A stretch of DNA of 12,864 nucleotides, taken from the NCBI GenBank assembly GCA_019118905.1, contig DWYA01000041.1, forward strand, positions 1 to 12,864, read 5' to 3'. This stretch comes from Ruthenibacterium avium (lineage in GTDB: Bacteria; Bacillota; Clostridia; Oscillospirales; Ruminococcaceae). Of the stretch, positions 1 to 5,865 are shown in pieces. Position numbers and translations under genes: made by a program. Position 1 is the first letter of the stretch. Each line of letters opens with the position of its first letter. The notes beneath the pieces were generated by a model. That model had not been told where the DNA came from, did not search any database, and saw only the letters and a program-made list of their open reading frames with translations.

Positions 1-384
1 GTCAAAGCTGCCTCTGCGCAGAAGCATTTGCAGCACTTCTAAAACAAGGCAAAGCGCCGCACTGCCTAAAAGTATATGAAAGAGCTTTCTTTTTGCGCCG
101 GATAATGCGTACAGCAAAAACCCGCACGGCACAAAAGCGACAATCGGCAAAACAAGATTGCGAACTGCAATATCAAGGTTCATAGACTGTGTAAAGAATG
201 CCTGGATATAAGTAATCACCGTGGCAAACGGAATCAGATTGGTGGATTTTGCAATAAATTCAAGAGGGGTTAAATCCGAACAATATAAAACTGCATTGCG
301 AAGGCTGAAAAATACGAGCGCAATCAGATAAATAAAAAAGACGGACAAAAGGTATTTGTTCGATTTTTTGACAGCATTCAACAT
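1..384 (-). CDS. VanZ-family membrane protein (partial, C-terminus off the left edge)
   Basis: The reverse strand is open from an ATG at 384 to the window edge (128 codons, no stop). The start is supported by an AAAGGGTGAG-type ribosome site a few bases upstream. Residues 11-34 form a hydrophobic membrane segment. NLIPF follows at residues 49-53, then RNLVLPIVAFVPCGFLL at 75-91 as a second membrane segment, then LVLEVLQMLLRRGSFD at 113-128 just before the edge. This order (NLxPF, hydrophobic segment ending FxPxGFLL, then a (L/I)ExxQ...R...D tail) is the VanZ-like family pattern. VanZ was named for a low-level teicoplanin resistance gene, but most chromosomal homologues have no known role. It is divergent from the HTH-TPR regulator at 592, and a candidate operator lies between them, so it could be a target of that regulator. 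The function in this organism is unknown. Confidence 0.8.
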   Translation of the reverse strand, partial: MLNAVKKSNKYLLSVFFIYLIALVFFSLRNAVLYCSDLTPLEFIAKSTNLIPFATVITYIQAFFTQSMNLDIAVRNLVLPIVAFVPCGFLLYALSGAKRKLFHILLGSAALCLVLEVLQMLLRRGSFD

Positions 385-440
385 CCTAAGCTCACCCTTT
401 CATGACAAAGCCGAAATGCAATTTCTTCGCTTTAAATTTT

Positions 441-468
441 ATTATATCACAAAGCTTCCAAGGGGCAA
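441..468 (-). promoter_or_regulatory. Promoter for the VanZ-like gene
   Basis: On the reverse strand TTGCCC (463-468) is followed after 16 bases by a perfect TATAAT (441-446). This places the start of transcription near 434, about 50 bases ahead of the ATG at 384. It is seen by eye only. Confidence 0.55.
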
Positions 469-477
469 TATATTATG

Positions 478-499
478 GCATGTTACTCAAAAAACATGC
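478..499. promoter_or_regulatory. Candidate operator palindrome between divergent genes
   Basis: GCATGTT (478-484) and AACATGC (493-499) form a perfect 7-bp inverted repeat around an 8-base AT-rich spacer. It lies between the -35 of the leftward VanZ-like gene and a TTGACA (517-522) of the rightward regulator gene, where an activator or repressor would bind. Spaced palindromes of this size are typical of XRE-type and PlcR-type regulators; assigning it to the adjacent regulator is inference. Confidence 0.35.
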
Positions 500-516
500 G
501 TGATAAGCAAAAAAGT

Positions 517-544
517 TTGACAAGGGGGCTGGAATTGATACGTT
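517..544 (+). promoter_or_regulatory. Possible promoter of the HTH-TPR regulator
   Basis: A consensus TTGACA (517-522) is followed after 16 bases by TACGTT (539-544), preceded by a TG extended -10 dinucleotide. The -10 is weak. If used, transcription starts near 551. That lies downstream of the in-frame ATG at 475 and favours the GTG start at 592. Confidence 0.35.
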
Positions 545-591
545 TTATGCTTTACAATAAAGGCGGAAGCTTTAGGCGGGAGGGCTTGGAA

Positions 592-1509
592 GTGAAAAAT
601 TTTTTTCTTGGTGAGTATATTAAACAGCGGCGACTCGACTTAGGCTTAACGCAAGAGCAGCTTTGTGAAGGGATTTGTGAACCGATGACGCTCTCACGCC
701 TTGAAAACGGCAGACAGACCCCGGGACGCAACCGCATCAACGCCATTTTGCAGCGTTTGGGGTTGCCGGACGACCGCTATTTTGCGCTGCTCAGCAAGCA
801 TGAGCTGGAAATGGAAGCGTTACAAAAAGAAATTGTTGCATGCAATGTAATGCAGAAGGCGGAGGAAGGGTTTGAAAAAATTGCACAGCTTGAAGAAATT
901 GCCAATCCAGAAGATATGATTGCGAAGCAGTTTATTCTGCGCTCGCGAGCGCTGCTGGGGCGGCTGGACAAGCGCTATTCCTCCGAGGAGCAGATTGATT
1001 TATTGATGCAGGCTATTCGGATGACCGTTCCGCGTTTTACGATCGACAAGATCGAGAGCTTTCTCTATTCTATGGAGGAAATTAAGATTATCAGCCATAT
1101 CGGAAGTTGTTACGCGGATGATGGGCAAAATGAAAAAGCAGCCGATGTTTACCGTCAGCTGCTTAGGTATGTCCAAACGCATTTTCAGGAAACGGTGACT
1201 TCCCTTGGTATTGTCCCTATGGTTTTGTTCAATTACGCCTGCATCTTATTTCGCTGTGAGCGCTATGGAGAGGCGGCAGAACGTGCCAAGGAAGGCAGAG
1301 AAGCCTGCATTAAATACGGCCATTATCAACATTTGCCCGGCTGCCTGGAAGCGGAGGCAGAATGTCGTTACTACATGGGAGAACGCGAAAAAAGCGCGGA
1401 ACTTTACCATCAAGCCTACTATCTATGCAAGGTGACAGGTTACCAGGCGGGGCTTGAAATTGTGAAAAAAGAAGCAAAAGAGTATCTAGGAATAGAGTTT
1501 CAATATTAA
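592..1509 (+). CDS. HTH-TPR transcriptional regulator, RRNPP/PlcR-like
   Basis: A 305-residue protein if translation begins at GTG 592, which has GGGAGGG eight bases upstream. An in-frame ATG at 475 would add 39 residues but lacks a good ribosome site and lies upstream of the likely promoter. Residues about 5-58 are an XRE-type helix-turn-helix (LGEYIKQRRLDLGLTQEQL, then LSRLENGRQTPGRNRI). The rest is helical with TPR-like repeats, such as SCYADDGQNEKAADVYRQL, FRCERYGEAAERAKEG and EYMGEREKSAELYHQAYYL-like segments. This HTH plus about 240 residues of TPR is the architecture of RRNPP regulators (PlcR, NprR, PrgX, Rgg), which bind imported signalling peptides. The gene overlaps at the stop codons with a small exported peptide gene on the opposite strand, a possible cognate pheromone. 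The family-level call is firm; peptide control is inferred. Confidence 0.8.
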   Translation: MKNFFLGEYIKQRRLDLGLTQEQLCEGICEPMTLSRLENGRQTPGRNRINAILQRLGLPDDRYFALLSKHELEMEALQKEIVACNVMQKAEEGFEKIAQLEEIANPEDMIAKQFILRSRALLGRLDKRYSSEEQIDLLMQAIRMTVPRFTIDKIESFLYSMEEIKIISHIGSCYADDGQNEKAADVYRQLLRYVQTHFQETVTSLGIVPMVLFNYACILFRCERYGEAAERAKEGREACIKYGHYQHLPGCLEAEAECRYYMGEREKSAELYHQAYYLCKVTGYQAGLEIVKKEAKEYLGIEFQY

Positions 1510-1691
1510 GCGGCCTCGTTATTCGGCGGGAAGATATAAGTGGACTGCGAGCCGGAATCTTCGGGTGTTTCGCTTGCTTCCTGCACAGATGCTGCTGTGA
1601 GGGGGGAGCCATAGGCAGCATTAAAACAAGGAGCGGCAAATACTCCGGCGGCCAAAACGGCGCAGCAAAGTGCGGTGAAAATGTGTTTCAT
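1506..1691 (-). CDS. Small exported peptide, possible pheromone precursor (61 aa)
   Basis: ATG at 1691 has AAAGGA at 1702-1707, ten bases upstream. The product begins MKH, followed by a hydrophobic stretch (IFTALCCAVLAAGVFAA, residues 4-20) with several Ala-rich type I signal-peptidase options (after VFA, or near NAAYG). The remaining roughly 30-40 residues are polar and acidic and end in TYIFPPNNEAA. Size and layout (signal peptide, short polar linker, C-terminal segment) match precursors of PapR, NprX and Phr pheromones, which are cut by extracellular proteases. Its stop codon (1506-1508) overlaps the stop of the HTH-TPR regulator (1507-1509) in convergent orientation. I know no homologue. 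The pheromone role is inference; a small secreted protein of other function is possible, and a chance ORF is less likely given the clean signal peptide and ribosome site. Confidence 0.55.
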   Translation of the reverse strand: MKHIFTALCCAVLAAGVFAAPCFNAAYGSPLTAASVQEASETPEDSGSQSTYIFPPNNEAA

Positions 1692-2050
1692 AAGTGTACG
1701 TTCCTTTCTTTTTGTTTTTGCAATGTCAACAGCATACCACCGTGTGCGGCGCTAGACCATATCGTTTTGTGTTTCTACTTTTTCACATAAAACAAGTGCT
1801 TTCTTTTGTCTGATTTTTCGCGGATCTTCCACATTGTTCCGCACTGTGGAGCAATGCCGGAGAGGGGCGAAAAGTCAAGGGTCAATTCCGCCAAAGCACA
1901 AAGCGCAAAATTGTAGGAGTTTTCCATTTGCAGCGTTTTGGGAATGTGCTATACTTTATACAGGGTATTAGCGGCTGTTTATGCAAGAGCTGAGAGCGGC
2001 ATTTTCAGTGTAAAAGCAGCCTCTTACGCCTGTTTTTGTAGGGAGGACGG
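1692..2050. other. Intergenic region between peptide gene and kdgK
   Basis: This 359-base gap has no convincing gene. It holds the upstream region of the leftward peptide gene, with a TTGACA (reverse strand, 1724-1729) lacking a good -10 and a TGG-TATGCT extended -10-like site (1731-1736). An imperfect dyad GTTTTGTG/CACATAAAAC spans 1764-1793. A 9-bp hairpin (one G-U pair, 7-base loop) lies at 1832-1856. The kdgK promoter is at 1927-1955, followed by a leader of about 90 bases with only weak stems. Confidence 0.6.
1927..1955 (+). promoter_or_regulatory. Promoter of kdgK
   Basis: TTTGCA (1927-1932), 17 bases, then TATACT (1950-1955) with an extended -10 TGC at 1947-1949. Transcription would start near 1962, leaving a leader of about 90 bases. 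CTTTATACAG (1954-1963) overlaps the -10 and start point and resembles the TTGTATACAT site at the uxaC promoter. Confidence 0.6.
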
Positions 2051-3082
2051 ATGTTCATTATGAGCAAAAATCAATTTGATCTCATTACTTTTGGTGAGAT
2101 TATGCTTCGTCTTTCGCCGCCGCGTCATGAGCGCATTACCGACGGCGATATTTTTGAAAAGCGCGCAGGCGGCGCAGAGCTGAACGTGGCGTCCGGCGTG
2201 GCGCTGCTGGGCTTGCGCACCGGCATTATTTCCAAACTGCCGGCGAACAAGCTGGGTACCTTTTTGAAAAACCGCATTCGCTTTGTCGGCGTTTCGGACG
2301 ACTACTTAATTTACGACGAAAGCCCCGAGGCACGTTTGGGCCTGTATTATTACGAGATGGGCGCTGCACCGCGCAAGCCGACTATTGTTTATGACCGCAA
2401 AGAGTCCAGTGCAACGCGCATTCGGCTGGATGAAATTCCTTCCGAAGTGTATAAGAGCGCTCGTATGTTCCACACCTCCGGCATCAGCCTTGCCATTTGC
2501 CCGCAAATGCGCGATGTTGCCATTGAGCTGATGAAACGCTTCAAAGAGGGCGGCGCGCTGATTTCGTTTGACGTAAACTACCGCGCTAATTTGTGGAGCG
2601 AGGAGGAGTCGCGCGAGACAATTAAGAAAATTTTGCCTCTCGTTGATATTTTGTTTGTTTCCGAGGAAAGCAGCCGCCGCATGTTCCAAAAAACAGGAAC
2701 TTTGCACGAGATGATGAAAAGCTATTGTGAGGAATACGGCGTGAAAATTGTTGCCACCACACAGCGCACCGTCATCAGCCCGCGCAAGCATAACTTTACT
2801 TCTACCATTTACAGTGCAGAAAACGACTGTTTTTACACAGAGCAGCCGTATGAGAACATTGACGTCATTGACCGCATCGGTTCCGGTGATGCTTATGTAG
2901 GTGGTGTCCTGTTTGGTTTGCTGAAATATGGTGATCCCGAGCAGGCAATGCGTTTCGGAAACGCTACTTCCAGTGTGAAAAACACGATTCCCGGCGATTT
3001 GCCCGATTCCGATATACACGAAATTGAACGCATTATCAAAGAACACAATGCGGTTGGCCCCGTCAGCGAGCTGAACCGTTAA
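2051..3082 (+). CDS. kdgK: 2-keto-3-deoxygluconate kinase (PfkB/ribokinase family)
   Basis: KDG kinase phosphorylates 2-keto-3-deoxygluconate with ATP to KDPG in the cytoplasm, feeding the Entner-Doudoroff aldolase during hexuronate breakdown. The 343-residue protein starts with the FGEIMLRLSPPRHERI segment common in KdgK (residues 14-29). It has the PfkB N-terminal glycine motif AGGAELNVASGVALLGL (39-55), a FDVNYRANLW segment (173-182) and the C-terminal PfkB signature DRIGSGDAY (274-282), with Asp280 as the likely catalytic base. Ser replaces the usual Ala in GAGD. GGGAGG (2041-2046) lies only four bases from ATG 2051 and 13 from ATG 2060, so the start is uncertain by three codons. The substrate call rests on the N-terminal motif and on uxaC next door; another PfkB sugar kinase is the alternative. 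Confidence 0.85.
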   Translation: MFIMSKNQFDLITFGEIMLRLSPPRHERITDGDIFEKRAGGAELNVASGVALLGLRTGIISKLPANKLGTFLKNRIRFVGVSDDYLIYDESPEARLGLYYYEMGAAPRKPTIVYDRKESSATRIRLDEIPSEVYKSARMFHTSGISLAICPQMRDVAIELMKRFKEGGALISFDVNYRANLWSEEESRETIKKILPLVDILFVSEESSRRMFQKTGTLHEMMKSYCEEYGVKIVATTQRTVISPRKHNFTSTIYSAENDCFYTEQPYENIDVIDRIGSGDAYVGGVLFGLLKYGDPEQAMRFGNATSSVKNTIPGDLPDSDIHEIERIIKEHNAVGPVSELNR

Positions 3083-3108
3083 GCGCCGCGCGCCATGCGG
3101 CGCTATTT
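3082..3108 (+). terminator. Hairpin after kdgK (weak terminator or attenuator)
   Basis: AGCGCCGC (3082-3089), a 7-base loop and GCGGCGCT (3097-3104) form a GC-rich 8-bp stem starting on the stop codon, followed only by ATTTTG. The short T run suggests partial termination. uxaC has its own promoter just downstream, so some transcripts may still read through. Confidence 0.5.
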
Positions 3109-3120
3109 TGGGCAGATTTA

Positions 3121-3141
3121 TTGTATATCTGTTGTATACAT
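3121..3141. promoter_or_regulatory. Candidate operator upstream of uxaC
   Basis: TTGTATA occurs twice (3121-3127 and 3132-3138), 11 bp apart. The second copy is part of a perfect 8-bp palindrome TGTATACA (3133-3140), and TGTATA/TATACA also form an outer inverted repeat. The block ends just before the uxaC -35. TTGTATACAA-like sites are typical of GntR/FadR-type regulators, which often control hexuronate genes. No such regulator gene is in the window, so the binding protein is inferred. Confidence 0.4.
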
Positions 3142-3142
3142 C

Positions 3143-3171
3143 TTGTGCGCAGAGTGAAATTTGGCTATACT
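3143..3171 (+). promoter_or_regulatory. Promoter of uxaC
   Basis: TTGTGC (3143-3148), 17 bases, then TATACT (3166-3171), placing the start of transcription near 3178 and giving a leader of about 35 bases before the ATG at 3214. Confidence 0.65.
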
Positions 3172-3213
3172 TCACATATAGTCCAGTTTAATTAAAAGAA
3201 AGGTGAGATTGCT

Positions 3214-4629
3214 ATGAAACCCTTTATGGACAAAGACTTTTTACTGGAAACCGAAACAGCCAAAAAGCTGTATCATGAACATGCGGCAAAAATGCCCATC
3301 ATTGACTATCATTGCCACATCAATCCGCAGGAGATTGCCGAGGACCGCCGCTATGACTCGATTACGCAGGTTTGGCTGGGCGGCGACCACTACAAATGGC
3401 GCGCCATGCGCTGCAACGGTGTGCCCGAGTGTGATATCACCGGCGCAAAAGACACCGACCCGTACCGCACGTTTGAGCGCTGGGCCGAAACACTGCCGAA
3501 GGCCATCGGCAACCCCTTGTACCACTGGACGTATTTGGAGCTGAAAAAATATTTCGGCATCACAGAGCCGCTGAATGCAAAATCGGCAAAGAAAATTTAC
3601 GACGCTTGCAACGAGCGCCTGAAAGCGGAAGATATGTCCGTGCGCGGCATTATCGACCAGTCGAACGTCAAGCTGATTTGCACCACCGACGACCCCGCCG
3701 ACACGCTGGAATGGCACAAAAAGATTGCCGCTGACCCCACCTGCAAGGTGAAGGTGCTGCCCGCGCTGCGCCCCGACAAGGCAATGAACATTCAAAAGCC
3801 CGGCTTTGCCGAGTATGTCAAACACCTCGGCAGCATGGCAGGCATGGAGATTAAAACCTTTGCCGACATGAAGAAAGCCCTGCACAACCGCATTGACTTC
3901 TTTAACGAGATGGGCTGCCGTGCGTCTGACCATGCGCTGGACTATGCCGCCTATGAGCCTGCAACCGAGCAGGAGCTGGAGGCGATCTTTGCAAAAGGTC
4001 TTGCCGGTGAAGCTTTGACCGAAAAGGAAATTGCCGCTTACAAGACGGCAGTTCTGCTGGCGGTTGCCGAGAAGTACACCGAGTACGGCTGGGTGATGCA
4101 GATTCACTTCGGCTGCATCCGCGACAACAACACCGAGTGGTACAACAAGCTCGGCCCCGACACCGGCTTTGACGCGGTTTCCAACAGCCACGGTGTGGAC
4201 GATTTGGGCAAGCTGATGGACGCAATGGCACAAAACCACACTCTGCCGAAAATGGTGCTGTACAGCCTGAACCAGTACGACAACGAGGCAATCGTGACAT
4301 TGGCGGGCTGCTTCCAAGTAAACGGCGTATGCCCCAGCCAGGTGCAGATTGGCTCTGCATGGTGGTTCAACGACACCAAAACCGGCATGGAGAAACAGCT
4401 GACCGACCTTGCAAACCTCGGCACGCTGGGCAACTTCATCGGTATGCTGACCGACAGCCGCAGCTTCCTGTCCTATACCCGTCACGAGTATTTCCGCCGC
4501 ATTCTGTGCAACTGGATTGGCAACCTCGTAGAAAACGGCGAGTATCATGCCGACATGGAAACACTCGGCCAGATGGTAGAGGATATCAGCTACAACAACA
4601 CCGTGCGCTTCTTCGGTTTTGACGTATAA
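3214..4629 (+). CDS. uxaC: Glucuronate (uronate) isomerase
   Basis: UxaC isomerises D-glucuronate to D-fructuronate, and D-galacturonate to D-tagaturonate, the first cytoplasmic step of hexuronate breakdown (EC 5.3.1.12). The 471 residues match the usual family length of about 465-475. Landmarks are FMDKDFLLETETAKKLY near the N-terminus, the amidohydrolase-fold metal-binding DYHCHI (31-36, His33 and His35), QIHFGCIRDNN in the middle, and the diagnostic C-terminal blocks QIGSAWWFND and MLTDSRSFLSYTRHEYFRR. An AAAGGTGAG ribosome site precedes the ATG. It follows kdgK by 131 bases with its own promoter. Codon use is GC-rich at third positions, which creates a long but meaningless open frame on the opposite strand. 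Later enzymes (fructuronate reductase, mannonate dehydratase, KDPG aldolase) must lie elsewhere. Confidence 0.97.
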   Translation: MKPFMDKDFLLETETAKKLYHEHAAKMPIIDYHCHINPQEIAEDRRYDSITQVWLGGDHYKWRAMRCNGVPECDITGAKDTDPYRTFERWAETLPKAIGNPLYHWTYLELKKYFGITEPLNAKSAKKIYDACNERLKAEDMSVRGIIDQSNVKLICTTDDPADTLEWHKKIAADPTCKVKVLPALRPDKAMNIQKPGFAEYVKHLGSMAGMEIKTFADMKKALHNRIDFFNEMGCRASDHALDYAAYEPATEQELEAIFAKGLAGEALTEKEIAAYKTAVLLAVAEKYTEYGWVMQIHFGCIRDNNTEWYNKLGPDTGFDAVSNSHGVDDLGKLMDAMAQNHTLPKMVLYSLNQYDNEAIVTLAGCFQVNGVCPSQVQIGSAWWFNDTKTGMEKQLTDLANLGTLGNFIGMLTDSRSFLSYTRHEYFRRILCNWIGNLVENGEYHADMETLGQMVEDISYNNTVRFFGFDV

Positions 4630-4817
4630 AGTGCATCATAAAATGCAAATAAAAAGAACGGCGAGGATTTTTCCTCGCTGTTCCAGTTTGTCGAAAAAGC
4701 TTTGCTTTTTCACGAACGGTGTCCCTATTTCAAATGGAAAAGGCCCCCTGTTTCAAGCCTTTTCCCCTTGCCACTCGGCTTCTTTTTGAATCAGGTGACA
4801 GTTTTTCGACAGTCTCA
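4630..4817. repeat. Intergenic region with nested inverted repeats
   Basis: No credible gene is present between uxaC and its terminator. AACGGCGAGGA/TCCTCGCTGTT (4657-4682, one G-U pair, TTTT loop) is a hairpin without a following T run. GAAAAAGC/GCTTTTTC (4693-4711) and GGAAAAGGC/GCCTTTTCC (4736-4765) are perfect stems. A longer-range pair, TGTCGAAAAA (4688-4697) and TTTTTCGACA (4802-4811), encloses both of these and is exact over 10 bp. The arrangement looks like a small palindromic intergenic repeat element or a structured 3' UTR. No transposase-like ends or clear target duplication are visible. Confidence 0.5.
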
Positions 4818-4855
4818 AACGCCTCCGGCAGTTTAAGCCGGAGGCGTTCTTTTTT
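4818..4855 (+). terminator. Strong intrinsic terminator after uxaC
   Basis: A perfect 12-bp stem, AACGCCTCCGGC (4818-4829) and GCCGGAGGCGTT (4837-4848), with a 7-base loop is followed by C and six Ts (4850-4855). It is oriented to end rightward transcription from uxaC. It also lies directly past the stop of the leftward methyltransferase gene, so it may insulate both, though the reverse strand lacks a good T run. Confidence 0.85.
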
Positions 4856-4856
4856 G

Positions 4857-5681
4857 TTATTTGCGGCACAGCTCCCAAAAGGCAACGGCGGCCGCCGCGC
4901 CGACGTTTAACGAGTCCACTCCGTGTGCCATGGGAATGATAACGGAATGGTCACACGCGCGCAAAGTTTCCTCACAAAGCCCGGTGCCCTCTGTGCCGAG
5001 CAGCAATGCCAACCGTTCCGTATGACTCAAGCGCTCATCATCCAGCGGCAAGCTGTCAGGGCGCAGGGCAAGCGCCGCTGTGGTAAAGCCCAGCGCTTTG
5101 AGCCGGTTCACTCCATCGGCACGCCAGTCGGCTTGACGATTGCCAATCACTGCCCAAGGCACACGAAAAACGCTGCCCATGCTCACGCGCAGCACACGGC
5201 GGGTCAGTGGGTCAATGCAGGAGGGCGTCACCAAAACGGCATCCACCCCAAGCGCTGCCGCACTGCGGAAAATCGCGCCTACGTTTTCTGCATCCACAAT
5301 ATCTTCTAACACGGCAATGCGATGTGCGCCGCGGCACACTTCTTCGGCGGTACACGGCGCAGGGCGTTCCATTGCACACAAAATGCCGCGCGTGAGCGCA
5401 AAGCCCGTCAGCCCTTCTAAAACGGTGCGCGGCGCGGTATAAACAGGCACATCGGGACACTGCGCCAAAAGCGGCTTTGCTTTGCCTTCCGTCTGGCGCT
5501 GTTCCATTAAAAACGAGCGCGGGCGGCACCCTGCGGCAAGCGCAGCTTCAATCACGGCAGGGCTTTCGGCAATAAAAACGCCGTGCGGTGCATCGGTCAT
5601 ACGGCGCAGCTGTGCGTGGGTAAGGGCGGTATATTCCGATAACTCGGGGCGGGTGCAGTCGGTAATTTCCACAATGGGCAT
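4857..5681 (-). CDS. TrmH/SpoU-family RNA 2'-O-methyltransferase
   Basis: SAM-dependent methyltransferase of the SPOUT class, which methylates ribose 2'-OH in rRNA or tRNA. The 274-residue form starts at the ATG at 5681, which has GAAAGG about nine bases upstream. The upstream ATG at 5690 abuts that ribosome site and is unlikely. The N-terminal part (to about residue 110) resembles the L30e-like RNA-binding domain seen in RlmB/TsnR-type proteins. The catalytic domain carries SPOUT motif 1 NVGAIFRSA (133-141), motif 2 LGTEGTGL (228-235) and motif 3 IIPMAHGVDSLNVGAAAAV (248-266), which form the knotted SAM site. The target nucleotide cannot be told from sequence. It is a single leftward gene, divergent from the GntR/ABC operon. 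Confidence 0.92.
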   Translation of the reverse strand: MPIVEITDCTRPELSEYTALTHAQLRRMTDAPHGVFIAESPAVIEAALAAGCRPRSFLMEQRQTEGKAKPLLAQCPDVPVYTAPRTVLEGLTGFALTRGILCAMERPAPCTAEEVCRGAHRIAVLEDIVDAENVGAIFRSAAALGVDAVLVTPSCIDPLTRRVLRVSMGSVFRVPWAVIGNRQADWRADGVNRLKALGFTTAALALRPDSLPLDDERLSHTERLALLLGTEGTGLCEETLRACDHSVIIPMAHGVDSLNVGAAAAVAFWELCRK

Positions 5682-5699
5682 GGCGTTCATCCTTTCGAT

Positions 5700-5728
5700 G
5701 GTGCATTAACCTTCTGCACCGCTTTTTT
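5700..5728. other. Hairpin with T run in the methyltransferase leader
   Basis: GGTGCA (5700-5705) and TGCACC (5715-5720) form a 6-bp stem with a 9-base loop. On the + strand it is followed by GC and six Ts, like a small terminator. Nothing on the + strand is known to be transcribed into it. On the - strand it is a hairpin at the very 5' end of the methyltransferase mRNA, just before its ribosome site. Confidence 0.35.
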
Positions 5729-5730
5729 GT

Positions 5731-5759
5731 ATTGTAGCACACAAAGCAGAAATCTTCAA
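5731..5759 (-). promoter_or_regulatory. Promoter of the SpoU-type methyltransferase
   Basis: On the reverse strand TTGAAG (5754-5759), 17 bases, then TACAAT (5731-5736), with transcription starting near 5724. Its -35 lies about 17 bases from the -35 of the divergent GntR operon promoter. Confidence 0.65.
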
Positions 5760-5776
5760 AATTTTGCAGGATACCA

Positions 5777-5805
5777 TTGACAAAGAAGTTCTTTGGTGTT
5801 ATAGT
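5777..5805 (+). promoter_or_regulatory. Strong promoter of the GntR-ABC operon
   Basis: A consensus TTGACA (5777-5782), an exact 17-base spacer and TATAGT (5800-5805) preceded by the extended -10 TGT (5797-5799). This is the best sigma-A promoter in the window, so the operon is probably kept low by repression. Confidence 0.85.
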
Positions 5806-5824
5806 TAGTTACACAAGTAATGAA
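5805..5824. promoter_or_regulatory. Probable GntR (YtrA-type) operator
   Basis: TTAGTTAC (5805-5812), ACAA and GTAATGAA (5817-5824) form an imperfect palindrome (6 of 8 positions paired). It overlaps the end of the -10 and the expected start of transcription, where a repressor would block RNA polymerase. Autorepression is the usual mode of YtrA-type regulators; that this one binds here is inferred. Confidence 0.5.
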
Positions 5825-5865
5825 CCAATAGAGTGAGGAACGGAAACGGAAAGGAGGCCGCTTGA

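Noticed and set aside
475..591. N-terminal extension of the HTH-TPR regulator from ATG 475
   Set aside because: The region holds a palindrome and a TTGACA, the extension is not HTH-like, and GTG 592 has a proper GGGAGGG site at eight bases.
1310..1639. 109-codon reverse frame overlapping the regulator and peptide genes
   Set aside because: Out of frame with the peptide gene, lacks a signal peptide or ribosome site, and covers the conserved TPR coding region of the regulator.
2306..3175. 289-codon reverse frame over kdgK
   Set aside because: Shadow of a clear PfkB kinase gene; no family motifs or ribosome site.
3241..4548. Long open frame (435 codons) on the reverse strand of uxaC
   Set aside because: It is antisense to a full-length, well-conserved uxaC, has an unusual Val/His/Gln-rich composition, no ribosome site, and is explained by third-position bias of the real gene.
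4657..4711. Hairpins right after uxaC considered as its terminator
   Set aside because: Neither is followed by a proper T run; the 12-bp stem with T6 at 4818-4855 is the better terminator.
4719..4910. 63-codon frame on the + strand after uxaC
   Set aside because: It runs through inverted repeats, the terminator and the end of the methyltransferase gene; no ribosome site or protein-like pattern.
5140..5709. Several + strand frames opposite the SpoU-type methyltransferase
   Set aside because: They are antisense to a gene with all three SPOUT motifs and show no family features.
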